A stretch of 64,000 nucleotides of DNA, taken from Pseudoduganella armeniaca. Lineage in GTDB: Bacteria > Pseudomonadota > Gammaproteobacteria > Burkholderiales > Burkholderiaceae_D. The position numbers were made by a program, and so were the translations under genes. The notes beneath the pieces were generated by a model that saw only the letters and a program-made list of their open reading frames with translations, was not told the DNA's origin and did not search any database. Below are positions 53,922 through 62,515 of this stretch, piece after piece (positions within the stretch are counted from its first letter, which is position 1; every line of letters begins with the position of its first letter). The stretch is from the NCBI RefSeq assembly GCF_003028855.1, contig NZ_CP028324.1, positions 1,860,001 to 1,924,000 on the forward strand, in the 5' to 3' direction.

Positions 53922-54235
53922 TGTCGTCTCCTTTGTTGTGAACCTACTGCGCGGGCGGGACCCGGCGTGGTCTGTTTGTTAACGCTAGAGGCTAAACACT
54001 TCAATTTCGGCCGTCAATCACCGGTTGCTCAAAACCGTGATTATTTCCAGGGCGCGGTACCGCACGCTGCGCGTTTCGATCATCCTTATGATTAATTCGT
54101 TCTTGGTCACGATGTTGAGCGGCGGCGCATTGACACCCCGAGGCGGCCTGCCTTCTACTGATCGCGCTTGCCGGGTGGCTGACCACGCCGGCACAACCCA
54201 TGCGGCGGAAACGACCACTCAACGACGGAGAACAC
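53922..54235. promoter_or_regulatory. Divergent rhaR/rhaD control region with candidate operator
   Basis: At 54016–54042 AATCA-C-CGGTT, six bases, AACCG-TGATT: 10-bp complementary arms with one bulged base, the clearest inverted repeat in the region. AT-rich patches at 53975–54000 and 54090–54110 may hold the divergent promoters, but no consensus pair is obvious. Confidence 0.5.
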
Positions 54236-56380
54236 ATGACGGCATCGCACGAATCGAACCAGCCAACCGACAGCCCGGCGCGGCACCGGCAGCCCATCGC
54301 CTCCCTATGGGACGACGCCAAGGCGGCCGCCATGAGCGAGCCGGAATTGCTGCTGTACCGCTCCAACCTGCTCGGGTCGGACCTGCGCATCACCAATTTC
54401 GGTGGCGGCAATACATCGGCCAAGGTGATGATGCCCGACCCGCTCAGCGGCGAAGAGGTCGAGGTGCTGTGGGTGAAGGGCTCGGGCGGGGACCTGGGCA
54501 GCATCAAGCTCGATGGCTTCTCCACGCTGTACATGGACAAGCTGCGCGCGCTCAAGGGCCGCTACCGCGGCCTGGCCCACGAGGACGAGATGGTGGCCTA
54601 CCTGCCGCACTGCACCTTCAACCTGAACCCGCGCGCGGCCAGCATCGACACGCCGCTGCATGCCTACATCGACCGCAAGCACGTCGACCACATGCACCCG
54701 GATGCCGTGATCGCCATCGCCGCCTGCGCCAACAGCAAAAGCCTGACCCAGCGCATCTTCGAAGGTGAACTGGGCTGGCTGCCCTGGCAGCGGCCCGGCT
54801 ACGACCTGGGACTCAAGCTGGAAGAGGTGTCGCGCGCCCAGCCGGAACTGAAGGGCATCATCCTGGAGGGACATGGCCTGTTCACGTGGGGCGACACGGC
54901 CAAGTCGTGCTACGAGACGACGCTGGCGATGATCCAGCGCGCGGAGGAATGGCTGGCCGCGAACATCAAACAGCCGGTATTCGGCGGCGCCGCCGTAACG
55001 CCGCTGCCGGCCGAACAACGCGCCGCGCTGGCCGCGCGCCTGATGCCGCTGTTGCGCGGGAAAGTCAGCAAGGATGCGGGCAAAGCTGACCTCAAGCTGG
55101 GTCATTTCGACGATTCGGACGCCGTGCTCGAATTCGTCTGCAGCCGCGACCTGCAGCCGCTGGCCGCGCTGGGCACGTCCTGCCCCGATCACTTCCTGCG
55201 CACCAAGATCCGGCCATATGTGATCGCGTTCGATCCGGCCAATCCCGACTTCGACCAGGTCGCCGCCAGCCTCGACGAAGGCCTGGCGCGCTACCGCGCC
55301 GAGTACGTGGCCTACTACGAACGCTGCAAGCACGCCAACAGCCCGGCCGTGCGCGACGCCAACCCGATCATCTACCTGATCCCCGGCGTCGGCATGCTGT
55401 CGTTCGCCAAGGACAAGGCCACCGCCCGCATCGCGGGCGAGTTCTACGTCAACGCCATCAACGTGATGCGCGGCGCGAACGGTGTCGACAGCTACGTGGG
55501 CCTGCCGGAACAGGAAGCGTTCGACATCGAATACTGGCTGCTGGAAGAGGCCAAGCTGCAGCGCATGCCCAAGCCGAAAAGCCTGGCCGGGCGCATCGCG
55601 CTGGTCACGGGCGGCGCCGGCGGCATCGGCCAGGCCGTGGCACGGCAGCTGCTCTCGGAAGGTGCCTGCGTCATGCTGACCGATATCGACGCCGAAGCAC
55701 TGGAACAGGCCCGGGAAAGTCTGACCAGGGTAGCCGGCAAGGACAACGTGGCCGCCGTGGTGGCGGACGTCACCAGCGAGGCAGCGGTCGAGCAGATGCT
55801 GTCGGCCTGCGCGCTGCGCTTCGGCGGCATCGACCTGCTGGTCTCGAACGCGGGCATCGCCTCATCGAGCCCGCTGGAGGATACGACGCTGGAAGTATGG
55901 AACCGCAACCAGGACATCCTCGTCAAGGGCTACTTCCTGGCCAGCCGCGCCGCCTTCCGCACGATGAAGCTGCAGGGCCTGGGCGGCAGCATGGTATTCG
56001 TGGCCAGCAAGAACGGCCTGGTGGCTTCGGCCGGCGCGGCCGCCTACTGCACGGCGAAAGCGGCGGAGATCCACCTGGCGCGCTGCGTCGCCCTGGAAGG
56101 CGCGCCGCACGGCATTCGCGTCAACGTCGTCAATCCCGATGCGGTGATCCGCGGCTCGCGCATCTGGGACGGCAAGTGGAAGCAGGAGCGCGCCGAGTCG
56201 AACAAGATCGCCGCGGACGATGTCGAGACCTTCTACCGCGAGCGCAGCATGCTCAAGCTCTCGGTGTTGCCGGAGGATATCGCCGAAGCCGTGGTCTTCC
56301 TGGCCAGCGACAAGGCGGCCAAGAGCACCGGCAACGTGCTGAACGTCGATGCCGGCAATGCGGCCGCGTTCACACGCTAG
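54236..56380 (+). CDS. rhaD: Bifunctional rhamnulose-1-phosphate aldolase/short-chain dehydrogenase
   Basis: 714 residues. N-terminal class II aldolase domain (about 30–430) with the zinc-binding pattern H152-M-H154 (DHMHPDAVIAI) and H213 (LEGHGLFTWGD). C-terminal short-chain dehydrogenase (about 448–714) with TGGAGGIGQAV, VSNAGIA and the Y604xxxK608 pair (YCTAKAA). This fusion (TIGR02632) splits L-rhamnulose 1-phosphate into dihydroxyacetone phosphate and lactaldehyde and probably oxidises the latter. The ATG at 54236 follows CGGAG. First gene of the catabolic operon divergent from rhaR. Confidence 0.94.
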   Translation: MTASHESNQPTDSPARHRQPIASLWDDAKAAAMSEPELLLYRSNLLGSDLRITNFGGGNTSAKVMMPDPLSGEEVEVLWVKGSGGDLGSIKLDGFSTLYMDKLRALKGRYRGLAHEDEMVAYLPHCTFNLNPRAASIDTPLHAYIDRKHVDHMHPDAVIAIAACANSKSLTQRIFEGELGWLPWQRPGYDLGLKLEEVSRAQPELKGIILEGHGLFTWGDTAKSCYETTLAMIQRAEEWLAANIKQPVFGGAAVTPLPAEQRAALAARLMPLLRGKVSKDAGKADLKLGHFDDSDAVLEFVCSRDLQPLAALGTSCPDHFLRTKIRPYVIAFDPANPDFDQVAASLDEGLARYRAEYVAYYERCKHANSPAVRDANPIIYLIPGVGMLSFAKDKATARIAGEFYVNAINVMRGANGVDSYVGLPEQEAFDIEYWLLEEAKLQRMPKPKSLAGRIALVTGGAGGIGQAVARQLLSEGACVMLTDIDAEALEQARESLTRVAGKDNVAAVVADVTSEAAVEQMLSACALRFGGIDLLVSNAGIASSSPLEDTTLEVWNRNQDILVKGYFLASRAAFRTMKLQGLGGSMVFVASKNGLVASAGAAAYCTAKAAEIHLARCVALEGAPHGIRVNVVNPDAVIRGSRIWDGKWKQERAESNKIAADDVETFYRERSMLKLSVLPEDIAEAVVFLASDKAAKSTGNVLNVDAGNAAAFTR

Positions 56381-56413
56381 AATAAAACCAGAACAGGTAC
56401 CGAAGGAGACAGT

Positions 56414-57721
56414 ATGAACGCAAGTGCAGCGACTACCCCGATCGACAGCGGCCGCGTGGCCGAACACAATGCCCGCCTGGAGACGGACGTGCGCGCCGAC
56501 TACGAGGCCCTGAGCGGCATGCTGGCGCGCCGCGGCCGCGATATCGAACAACTGACGGCGCTGGCACAGACGTTCGCGGTAGCCGTGCCCAGCTGGGGCG
56601 TGGGCACGGGCGGCACGCGCTTCGCCCGCTTTCCCGGCCGCGGCGAGCCGCGCAACGTGTTCGAAAAGATGGAAGACTGCGCCGTCATCCACCAGCTGAC
56701 GCGCGCCACGCCCACCGTTTCGCTGCACTTTCCGTGGGACCGCACCGACGATCCGGCGGCCCTGCGCGAGATCGCCCAGGGCTACGGCCTGGGCTTCGAT
56801 GCGGTCAACTCGAACACGTTCCAGGACCAGCCTGGCCAGGAACAGACCTATAAGCATGGCAGCCTGACGGCGCAGAGCGGCGCGGTGCGCGCGCAGGCGG
56901 TCGCGCACAATATCGAATGCATCGAACTGGGACGCGCGCTGGGTTCGAAGGCGCTGACGGTATGGGTGGGCGATGGCGCCAACTTCCCCGGCCAGCACAA
57001 CCTGCGCGGCGCGCTGGAACGCTACCTTGACAGCATGCGCGACATCTACGGCGCGCTGCCGGCCGACTGGCAGCTGTTCATCGAGCATAAACTGTTCGAG
57101 CCGGCCTTCTACGCGACCACCATCGCCGACTGGGGCACCAGCTTCGCCTGCGCCACGGAACTGGGGCCGCAGGCGAAGTGCCTGGTCGACCTGGGCCACC
57201 ATGCGCCGAACACCAATATCGAGATGATCGTCGCGCGCCTGGCGCAATTCGGCAAGCTGGGCGGCTTCCATTTCAACGACAGCAAATACGGCGACGACGA
57301 CCTGGACTCGGGCAGCATCAACCCGTTCCAGCTGTTCCTGGTCTTTAACGAACTGGCCGACGCAAGCCAGCGTGACCCGGCGTTCCGTCCCGCCTACATG
57401 CTGGACCAGTCGCACAATGTGACGGACCCGATCGAGAGCCTGATGTCCTCCGCCATCGAAGTGCAGCGTGCCTTCGTGCAGGCCGCGCTGGTGGACCGTG
57501 GCGCGTTGCGCGCGCACCAGGAGGCGAACGACGTGTTGCAGGCGGCCCAGACCTTGAAGCAGGCCTACCGCACGGACGTTGGCCCGATCCTGGCGATGGC
57601 CCGCCTGCGCGCGGGCGGCGCGGCCGACCCCGTCGGCGCTTACCGCGCCAGCGGCTACCGCACCGAGGTGGCCGAACGGCGGCCGGCGCGCGCCGGCGCC
57701 TCCAGCAGCGGCATCGTCTGA
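56414..57721 (+). CDS. rhaI: L-rhamnose isomerase, Pseudomonas stutzeri/rhizobial type
   Basis: 435 residues. PSWGVGTGGTRFARFPG, ECIELGRALGSKALTVWVGDG, EHKLFEP, DLGHHAPN, GGFHFNDSKYGDDD and MLDQSHNVTDP match the P. stutzeri-type L-rhamnose isomerase, a TIM-barrel enzyme with two divalent metals bound by Glu/Asp/His in these motifs. It converts L-rhamnose to L-rhamnulose. GAAGGAGA precedes the ATG. It lies between rhaD and the GH28 gene in one operon. Confidence 0.94.
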   Translation: MNASAATTPIDSGRVAEHNARLETDVRADYEALSGMLARRGRDIEQLTALAQTFAVAVPSWGVGTGGTRFARFPGRGEPRNVFEKMEDCAVIHQLTRATPTVSLHFPWDRTDDPAALREIAQGYGLGFDAVNSNTFQDQPGQEQTYKHGSLTAQSGAVRAQAVAHNIECIELGRALGSKALTVWVGDGANFPGQHNLRGALERYLDSMRDIYGALPADWQLFIEHKLFEPAFYATTIADWGTSFACATELGPQAKCLVDLGHHAPNTNIEMIVARLAQFGKLGGFHFNDSKYGDDDLDSGSINPFQLFLVFNELADASQRDPAFRPAYMLDQSHNVTDPIESLMSSAIEVQRAFVQAALVDRGALRAHQEANDVLQAAQTLKQAYRTDVGPILAMARLRAGGAADPVGAYRASGYRTEVAERRPARAGASSSGIV

Positions 57722-57724
57722 TCC

Positions 57725-59158
57725 ATGCCGCGCTGCTTGCGGGCGCTGATGGCGCTCCTGCTGTTGGCACTGACGGCGGCAGCCGGCGCGGCCACCTTCA
57801 GCGTGGACTGCTATGGCGCCCGGCCGGACGGCGCCACGCTGAACACGAAGGCGATCCAGGCGGCCATCGACGCGGCGGCACGGCAGGGCGGCACCGTCGT
57901 GTTCCCGGCCGGGACCTACCTGACGGGATCGATCTTCGTGAAAAGCGGCGTCACGCTGCGCCTCGACAGGGGCGTGACCCTGCTGGGATCGCAGGACATC
58001 CGCGATTATCCGGTGATGCCGACGCGGATCGCCGGCATCGAGATGGCGTGGCCGGCCGCGCTGGTCAACGTGTACGGGCAGCAGGGCGCCGCGATCGAAG
58101 GCGAGGGCACGATCGACGGCGACGGCAAGGTGTTCTGGGACAGCTACTGGGCCCTGCGCAAGGCCTATGAGCCGCGCGGCCTGCGCTGGGCCTCGGATTA
58201 CGATGCGCAGCGGCCGCGGTTGATCCAGGTATTCGACTCCAGCCGCGTCAAGGTCGGCGGTGGCCTGCTGCTGCGCCGCTCCGGCTTCTGGACGCTGCAC
58301 ATCTGCTATTCAAGCGACGTGACGGTGGACGGCGTCGTCATCCGCAACAACTCCGACGGCCTGGGCCCCTCGACGGACGGCATCGACATCGATTCCTCGC
58401 GCCACGTGCTGGTGCAGCGCGCCGACATCGACGTCAACGACGACGCGCTGTGCCTGAAGGCGGGACGGGATGCGGACGGCCTGCGCGTCGCCCGGCCCAC
58501 GCAGGACGTGGTCATCCGCGATTCCATCGTGCGGGCGGCGGCGGCCGGCATCACGTTCGGCAGCGAGACATCCGGCGGGTTTCGCAATATCGAGGCGTAC
58601 GACATCACAGTGGCGGGCAAGGTCCCGGTGGGCATCCTGTTCAAGTCGGCGCACACGCGCGGCGGCTTCGGCGAAAACCTGCGGCTGCACGACATCACGA
58701 TGAAGGACGTCCCTGTCGTGCTGCGCATTACGATGAACTGGAACCCCAGCTACAGCTACGCCACCATTCCGCCCGACTTGCGTGACGTCCCGCCGGTGTG
58801 GCGCGTGCTGGCGACACCAGTGCCACCGGGGCAGGGCCGCGCGCGCTTCCAGGATGTCAGCCTGTGGAACATCAGGGCCACGGGCGCCACCCGTGCCTTC
58901 GAAGTGGACGGCTACCGCGATGTGCCGCTGCGGCGCTTCAGCTTGAAAAACGTGGCGATCGAGGCGCGCGAGGGCGGCTGGCTGTACGACATCGACGGCT
59001 GGCGCTTCGACGACACGCGGCTGGCGCTGGGTACGCCGATCGACTTGGAGGACGGCACGGCGGCACACGGACTGCCTGCCGGTGCGGCGATCGTGCGAGC
59101 GCGCCAGCCGAAAGCCGACCCGGCGCAGAAAAGCTATGAGGAACAGGACAAATCATGA
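57725..59158 (+). CDS. Exported glycoside hydrolase family 28 enzyme (polygalacturonase/rhamnogalacturonan hydrolase)
   Basis: 477 residues. Signal peptide MPRCLRALMALLLLALTAAAGA. Right-handed beta-helix of GH28 with FSVDCYGARPDGATLNTKAI, catalytic-type acids D218/D221 (STDGIDID) and D239/D240 (VNDDALCLKAG), and GITFGSETSGG. GH28 enzymes hydrolyse galacturonic-acid backbones; some cut rhamnogalacturonan I or release rhamnose from it. The rhamnose operon context favours a rhamnogalacturonan activity, but this is inference. It starts 3 bp after rhaI with no Shine-Dalgarno, so coupled translation is likely. Confidence 0.88.
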   Translation: MPRCLRALMALLLLALTAAAGAATFSVDCYGARPDGATLNTKAIQAAIDAAARQGGTVVFPAGTYLTGSIFVKSGVTLRLDRGVTLLGSQDIRDYPVMPTRIAGIEMAWPAALVNVYGQQGAAIEGEGTIDGDGKVFWDSYWALRKAYEPRGLRWASDYDAQRPRLIQVFDSSRVKVGGGLLLRRSGFWTLHICYSSDVTVDGVVIRNNSDGLGPSTDGIDIDSSRHVLVQRADIDVNDDALCLKAGRDADGLRVARPTQDVVIRDSIVRAAAAGITFGSETSGGFRNIEAYDITVAGKVPVGILFKSAHTRGGFGENLRLHDITMKDVPVVLRITMNWNPSYSYATIPPDLRDVPPVWRVLATPVPPGQGRARFQDVSLWNIRATGATRAFEVDGYRDVPLRRFSLKNVAIEAREGGWLYDIDGWRFDDTRLALGTPIDLEDGTAAHGLPAGAAIVRARQPKADPAQKSYEEQDKS

Positions 59159-59168
59159 GGGAGCAGGG

Positions 59169-59483
59169 ATGACGCAGCAGGGCTTCAAGATGCGCCTCAA
59201 GCCAGGCATGGCGGAGGAATACAAGCGCCGCCACGACGCGTTGTGGCCGGAACTGGCCGAGGCGCTGGCGACGGCCGGGATTTACGATTACGCCATCTTC
59301 CTGGACGAGGAAACGCTGATCCTGTTCGCGGTACTCAAGCTGCGGTCTGGCCACACGGCCGACGCGCTGCCGCAGCTGCCCGTGATGCGGCGCTGGTGGG
59401 ACCACATGGCCGACATCATGGAGGTGGAGCCGGGCAACCGACCGCGCCAGTGGCCGCTGCAACCGATGTTCTACTTCGCTTGA
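59169..59483 (+). CDS. rhaM: L-rhamnose mutarotase
   Basis: 104 residues, exactly the family size. MRLKPGMAEEYKRRHDALWPEL, YAIFLDEETLILFAVL and VMRRWWDHMADIME are RhaM/RhaU signatures. It interconverts alpha and beta anomers of L-rhamnose so that the isomerase can use them. GGGAGCAGGG precedes the ATG. Its 3' end overlaps, tail to tail, the convergent esterase gene by 13 bp. Confidence 0.94.
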   Translation: MTQQGFKMRLKPGMAEEYKRRHDALWPELAEALATAGIYDYAIFLDEETLILFAVLKLRSGHTADALPQLPVMRRWWDHMADIMEVEPGNRPRQWPLQPMFYFA

Positions 59484-60394
59484 AGGGCAGCGGAGGGCGC
59501 CAGCAGGCCGCGGCTGCGCAGCCATTCCTCCGCGCGGCGCGGCCAGGCAGACGCGTTGGCCAGGCCGTCGCGCATGCCCATGCCGTGGCCGCCCTGTTCG
59601 AACAGGTACATCTCGGCCGGCACATGCGCGCGCGTCAGCGCCTGGTAAAACAGGATACTGTTCTCGACCGGCACCGCCTCGTCGGCCTGGGTGTGGATCA
59701 GCAAGGTGGGCGGCGTGCGCGGCGATACCTGGTTTTGCAGCGACATCAGCCGCACCAGCTCGGGCGCCGGCGTGGCGCCCAGCAGCGCCTTGCGCGAGCC
59801 GGCATGCGCCGCCGGGCCATCCATTGTGATGACCGGGTAGAGCAGCATCAGGAAGTCGGGCCTTGCGCTGACCTGGTCCAGCGCGTTGCCGGTGCGGCCG
59901 AGCGGGTGATCGAACAGCGTGCCCGCGCTGGCGGCCAGGTGGCCGCCAGCGGAGCTGCCCATGACGCCGATGCGCGACGGGTCGATCCCGAACTCGGCGG
60001 CGCGCGAGCGCAGCAGCCGCACGGCGCGCAACACGTCCTGCAGCGGTGCCGGGTGGCCGAATTCCTGCATGCGGTACTTCAGCACGAAGGTGGTCACGCC
60101 CAGGGTACCGAGCCAGTTGGCATACTGGACGCCTTCGCGCTCGTACGCCAGGCGCACGTAGCCCCCGCCCGGCGCGACGATGACGGCGGTACCGTTGGGA
60201 CGATCGACGGCAGGGCCGACGCGCAACAGCGTCGGTTCGCTGACGTTGGCGACGTGGCCGTCGATGCGTTCAGGACCGATTGCGCGTGCGCCCGGCACGC
60301 CTTCGGGCCACAGCGGCAGGACGGTTTGGGCGAGCGTGAACGTGGTGGTGGTCATCAGCAGGGCGGCGGCAAGCGCCTGTGCGGGAGTTTTCAT
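59471..60394 (-). CDS. Exported alpha/beta-hydrolase, probable carbohydrate esterase
   Basis: 307 residues from the ATG at 60394, which gives a signal peptide MKTPAQALAAALLMTTTTFTL ending AQT-like; a start at 60433 is possible. Oxyanion region APGGGYVRLAY, nucleophile Ser in GVMGSSAGGHLAA, acid in TQADEAVPVEN and His in FEQGGHGMGM form the expected triad of the BD-FAE/acetyl-xylan-esterase-like hydrolases. In this locus it may remove acetyl or other esters from pectin side groups. Convergent overlap with rhaM; divergent from the DUF1080 lipoprotein gene 17 bp away. Confidence 0.85.
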   Translation of the reverse strand: MKTPAQALAAALLMTTTTFTLAQTVLPLWPEGVPGARAIGPERIDGHVANVSEPTLLRVGPAVDRPNGTAVIVAPGGGYVRLAYEREGVQYANWLGTLGVTTFVLKYRMQEFGHPAPLQDVLRAVRLLRSRAAEFGIDPSRIGVMGSSAGGHLAASAGTLFDHPLGRTGNALDQVSARPDFLMLLYPVITMDGPAAHAGSRKALLGATPAPELVRLMSLQNQVSPRTPPTLLIHTQADEAVPVENSILFYQALTRAHVPAEMYLFEQGGHGMGMRDGLANASAWPRRAEEWLRSRGLLAPSAALQAK

Positions 60395-60411
60395 GGTCAG
60401 GAGTGTAGCGA

Positions 60412-61065
60412 ATGAAAGTGGGGATTGTGGCATTCGGCGTATTGTGCGCGGCCGTGACGGGCTGCGCGAGCGTGCCGGCGCGCGAGGTAAGCTTGTTCGA
60501 GGGCGGTCTGTCGGCGTGGGAACTGCGAACCGAGCCCGCCGCGCCGCTGGAAGACGTGGTGACCGTGCTGCCGGACGGCGTGCTGGCGGTGGCTGGCAAG
60601 CCGCCTGGCTTTTTTGCCACGCGGGCCGTCTATCGCGACTACCGGCTGCACGTCGAGTGGCGCTGGACGGGCCAGCCGGGCAATGCGGGCATGCTGCTGC
60701 ACATCAGCGAGGGGCCGATGGATCGCGTCTGGCCCGTCAGCCTGCAGGTGCAGACCAAGCGTGGCAGCGCGGGCGACCTGCTGCCAATGGCGGGCGCCTC
60801 GTTTGCCGAGACGGCCACCAGCCCTCCCGGTGCGCAGCCCGTCATCAAGGCGCATACGGCGCCGGACAGCGAGCTGGCGGTCGGGGCATGGAACAGCGCG
60901 GACATCGTCTGCCGCGATGGGACCGTGGCGGTCAGCATCAATGGCGTGCCGCAAAACCGCGTAACGGCCGTGCGGCCGGCGGCGGGGCGCATCGGCTTCC
61001 AGCTGGAAGGCGCACCGTACCAGCTGCGTAACGTGACGCTGGTGCGGCTGGTGCCGCTGGAGTGA
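60412..61065 (+). CDS. DUF1080 (3-keto-disaccharide hydrolase-like) lipoprotein
   Basis: 217 residues. Lipobox AVTGC (C18), then one concanavalin-like DUF1080 domain: LFEGGLSAWEL, DYRLHVEWRWTGQPGNAGMLLH, GAWNSADIVCRDGTVAVSINGV and GRIGFQLEGAPYQLRNVTLV. Members of this family bind or cleave modified sugars; a hydrolytic role on 3-keto-sugars is known for some. Here it is probably a periplasmic or outer-membrane-attached accessory of pectin breakdown. Converges on the PL22-like gene, 6 bp apart. Confidence 0.85.
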   Translation: MKVGIVAFGVLCAAVTGCASVPAREVSLFEGGLSAWELRTEPAAPLEDVVTVLPDGVLAVAGKPPGFFATRAVYRDYRLHVEWRWTGQPGNAGMLLHISEGPMDRVWPVSLQVQTKRGSAGDLLPMAGASFAETATSPPGAQPVIKAHTAPDSELAVGAWNSADIVCRDGTVAVSINGVPQNRVTAVRPAAGRIGFQLEGAPYQLRNVTLVRLVPLE

Positions 61066-61071
61066 GCGCGA

Positions 61072-62406
61072 TCATTTGCGCGCCAGCCAGTCCGGTGGCA
61101 CGGGCACCACGACGATGTTCATCGAGCGCCCATCCGCCGCCAGCATGGCCGACTGGATCTCGATCTTCGTCCCATCGGCGTTGAAGGTCGGATGCGGATG
61201 GTCGGCGGCAGTGGTCTTGTGACCCGTCGTCAGCAGCTTCATCTCGCGCGTGCGGCGATCGATCAGCCACACGCTGCGGGAAAAATCGTCGCCGACGGCC
61301 CAGCGGCCGTCGGCCGAGCCGTGCACGTGCCACAGGCCGCTCCCGCTGGGCGTCTGGCCCGCGATCGTCATCTCGCGCGTGCGCAGGTTGACGATGCCCA
61401 GGCCACTGGGCTTCTCGCGCGTGCCGGCCGGACCCCAGGCGGCATCCTGGCCTGGGTTGGCGCCGCCCACGTCGGTGGCGGGGCCGCCCACCGCCGTCGC
61501 GCCGCCCGGAATCGGACGATGGCCCATGATGGCGAACGCCACTTCGTCCGGCGTAATGACCGCCTCGTGCGTGACCCACTCATAGGGCGCTTCCGGATAC
61601 AGGGGCCGCAGGCCGCTGCCGTCGGCCTGCACGGTCCAGGTGCGCTGCGGCGACTTGCCGCCGGTCTCCCAGCTGAACACCAGCTCGCCCGGACGCCACA
61701 GGTTGGCCTGGATATGGCCGACCTGGAACGGCACCGAGACCACGTGCCGGATCTCGCCCGTGCGCACGTGCATGCGCGCGATGCCGTTCGGGCCGGCGCC
61801 CATCTTGCGCGGGCCGAAGTTCGGCTCGATCTTCGTGCCGGGCGCCAGGTGGCGCGCCGCCTCTTCCTTACCGACGCGGAAGTAGACCCATTCCTCGTCC
61901 GCGTCCAGCGCCATGTCGCCGCCGGCTCCCAGCGTGGCCGGGGTCACGCCACAAAGGCGCTGGTAGGCGTCGGCGGCGCGAGGCTTGCCCGCCGCGCTGT
62001 CGGCCAGCACGGCGGCCAGGTCCACCTCGATCACCTGCAGGCGGCCCGGCTCCCGGTCCTGGCGCATGAAATACAGCTTCATCGACTTGCGCGCCAGGTT
62101 CAGCATGCCCGTGTAGCCGCCCTCCGTCACCTGCACGATGGCCCCCGTTGCCTCGTTCACCGCCAGCGCCTCGTTGCCGGCCAGCTGGGAGCGGAACACC
62201 AGCCACTGGCCGTCCGCCGTCCATTGCGGGTGCGTCGGGTAGATCTTCGAGTCGCCGTGCGCGCGCGTGGTCAGGAAGGTCAGCGGGGTGCCGGTAACGG
62301 GGTCCGTCACGACCTGGCGTTCGGACGGAAAGCGCTGGCCGATGCCGGCGTGGGCGGATGCGGCACACAGCAGCAGGCACAGGGCGGCGCGGGCGGGCAG
62401 GGGCAT
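61072..62406 (-). CDS. Exported oligogalacturonate lyase-like protein (PL22 family)
   Basis: 444 residues from the ATG at 62406, with signal peptide MPLPARAALCLLLCAASAHA; a GTG start at 62430 would add eight residues. Seven-bladed propeller of oligogalacturonide lyases: THPQWTADGQWLVFRS, RFPSERQVVTDPVTG, VGHIQANLW, WVTHEAVI, LWHVHGSADGRWAVGDDF and HPHPTFNADGTKIEI. The histidines in the last motifs correspond to the Mn-binding and catalytic ones in characterised family members. Classical Ogl is cytosolic, so the signal peptide is notable. It would cleave short oligogalacturonides by beta-elimination, in the periplasm. Divergent from the SGNH gene. Confidence 0.85.
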   Translation of the reverse strand: MPLPARAALCLLLCAASAHAGIGQRFPSERQVVTDPVTGTPLTFLTTRAHGDSKIYPTHPQWTADGQWLVFRSQLAGNEALAVNEATGAIVQVTEGGYTGMLNLARKSMKLYFMRQDREPGRLQVIEVDLAAVLADSAAGKPRAADAYQRLCGVTPATLGAGGDMALDADEEWVYFRVGKEEAARHLAPGTKIEPNFGPRKMGAGPNGIARMHVRTGEIRHVVSVPFQVGHIQANLWRPGELVFSWETGGKSPQRTWTVQADGSGLRPLYPEAPYEWVTHEAVITPDEVAFAIMGHRPIPGGATAVGGPATDVGGANPGQDAAWGPAGTREKPSGLGIVNLRTREMTIAGQTPSGSGLWHVHGSADGRWAVGDDFSRSVWLIDRRTREMKLLTTGHKTTAADHPHPTFNADGTKIEIQSAMLAADGRSMNIVVVPVPPDWLARK

Positions 62407-62515
62407 GGTTGCGGTGGCGGAGTTGGACACGGGCCCATTGTGCTGGCGATCGCGCGCGTCGTTCGCTCATCTTCCTGATTCTTTCTGGCCGCGTTGCCGG
62501 CTTAGAATGGACGGT

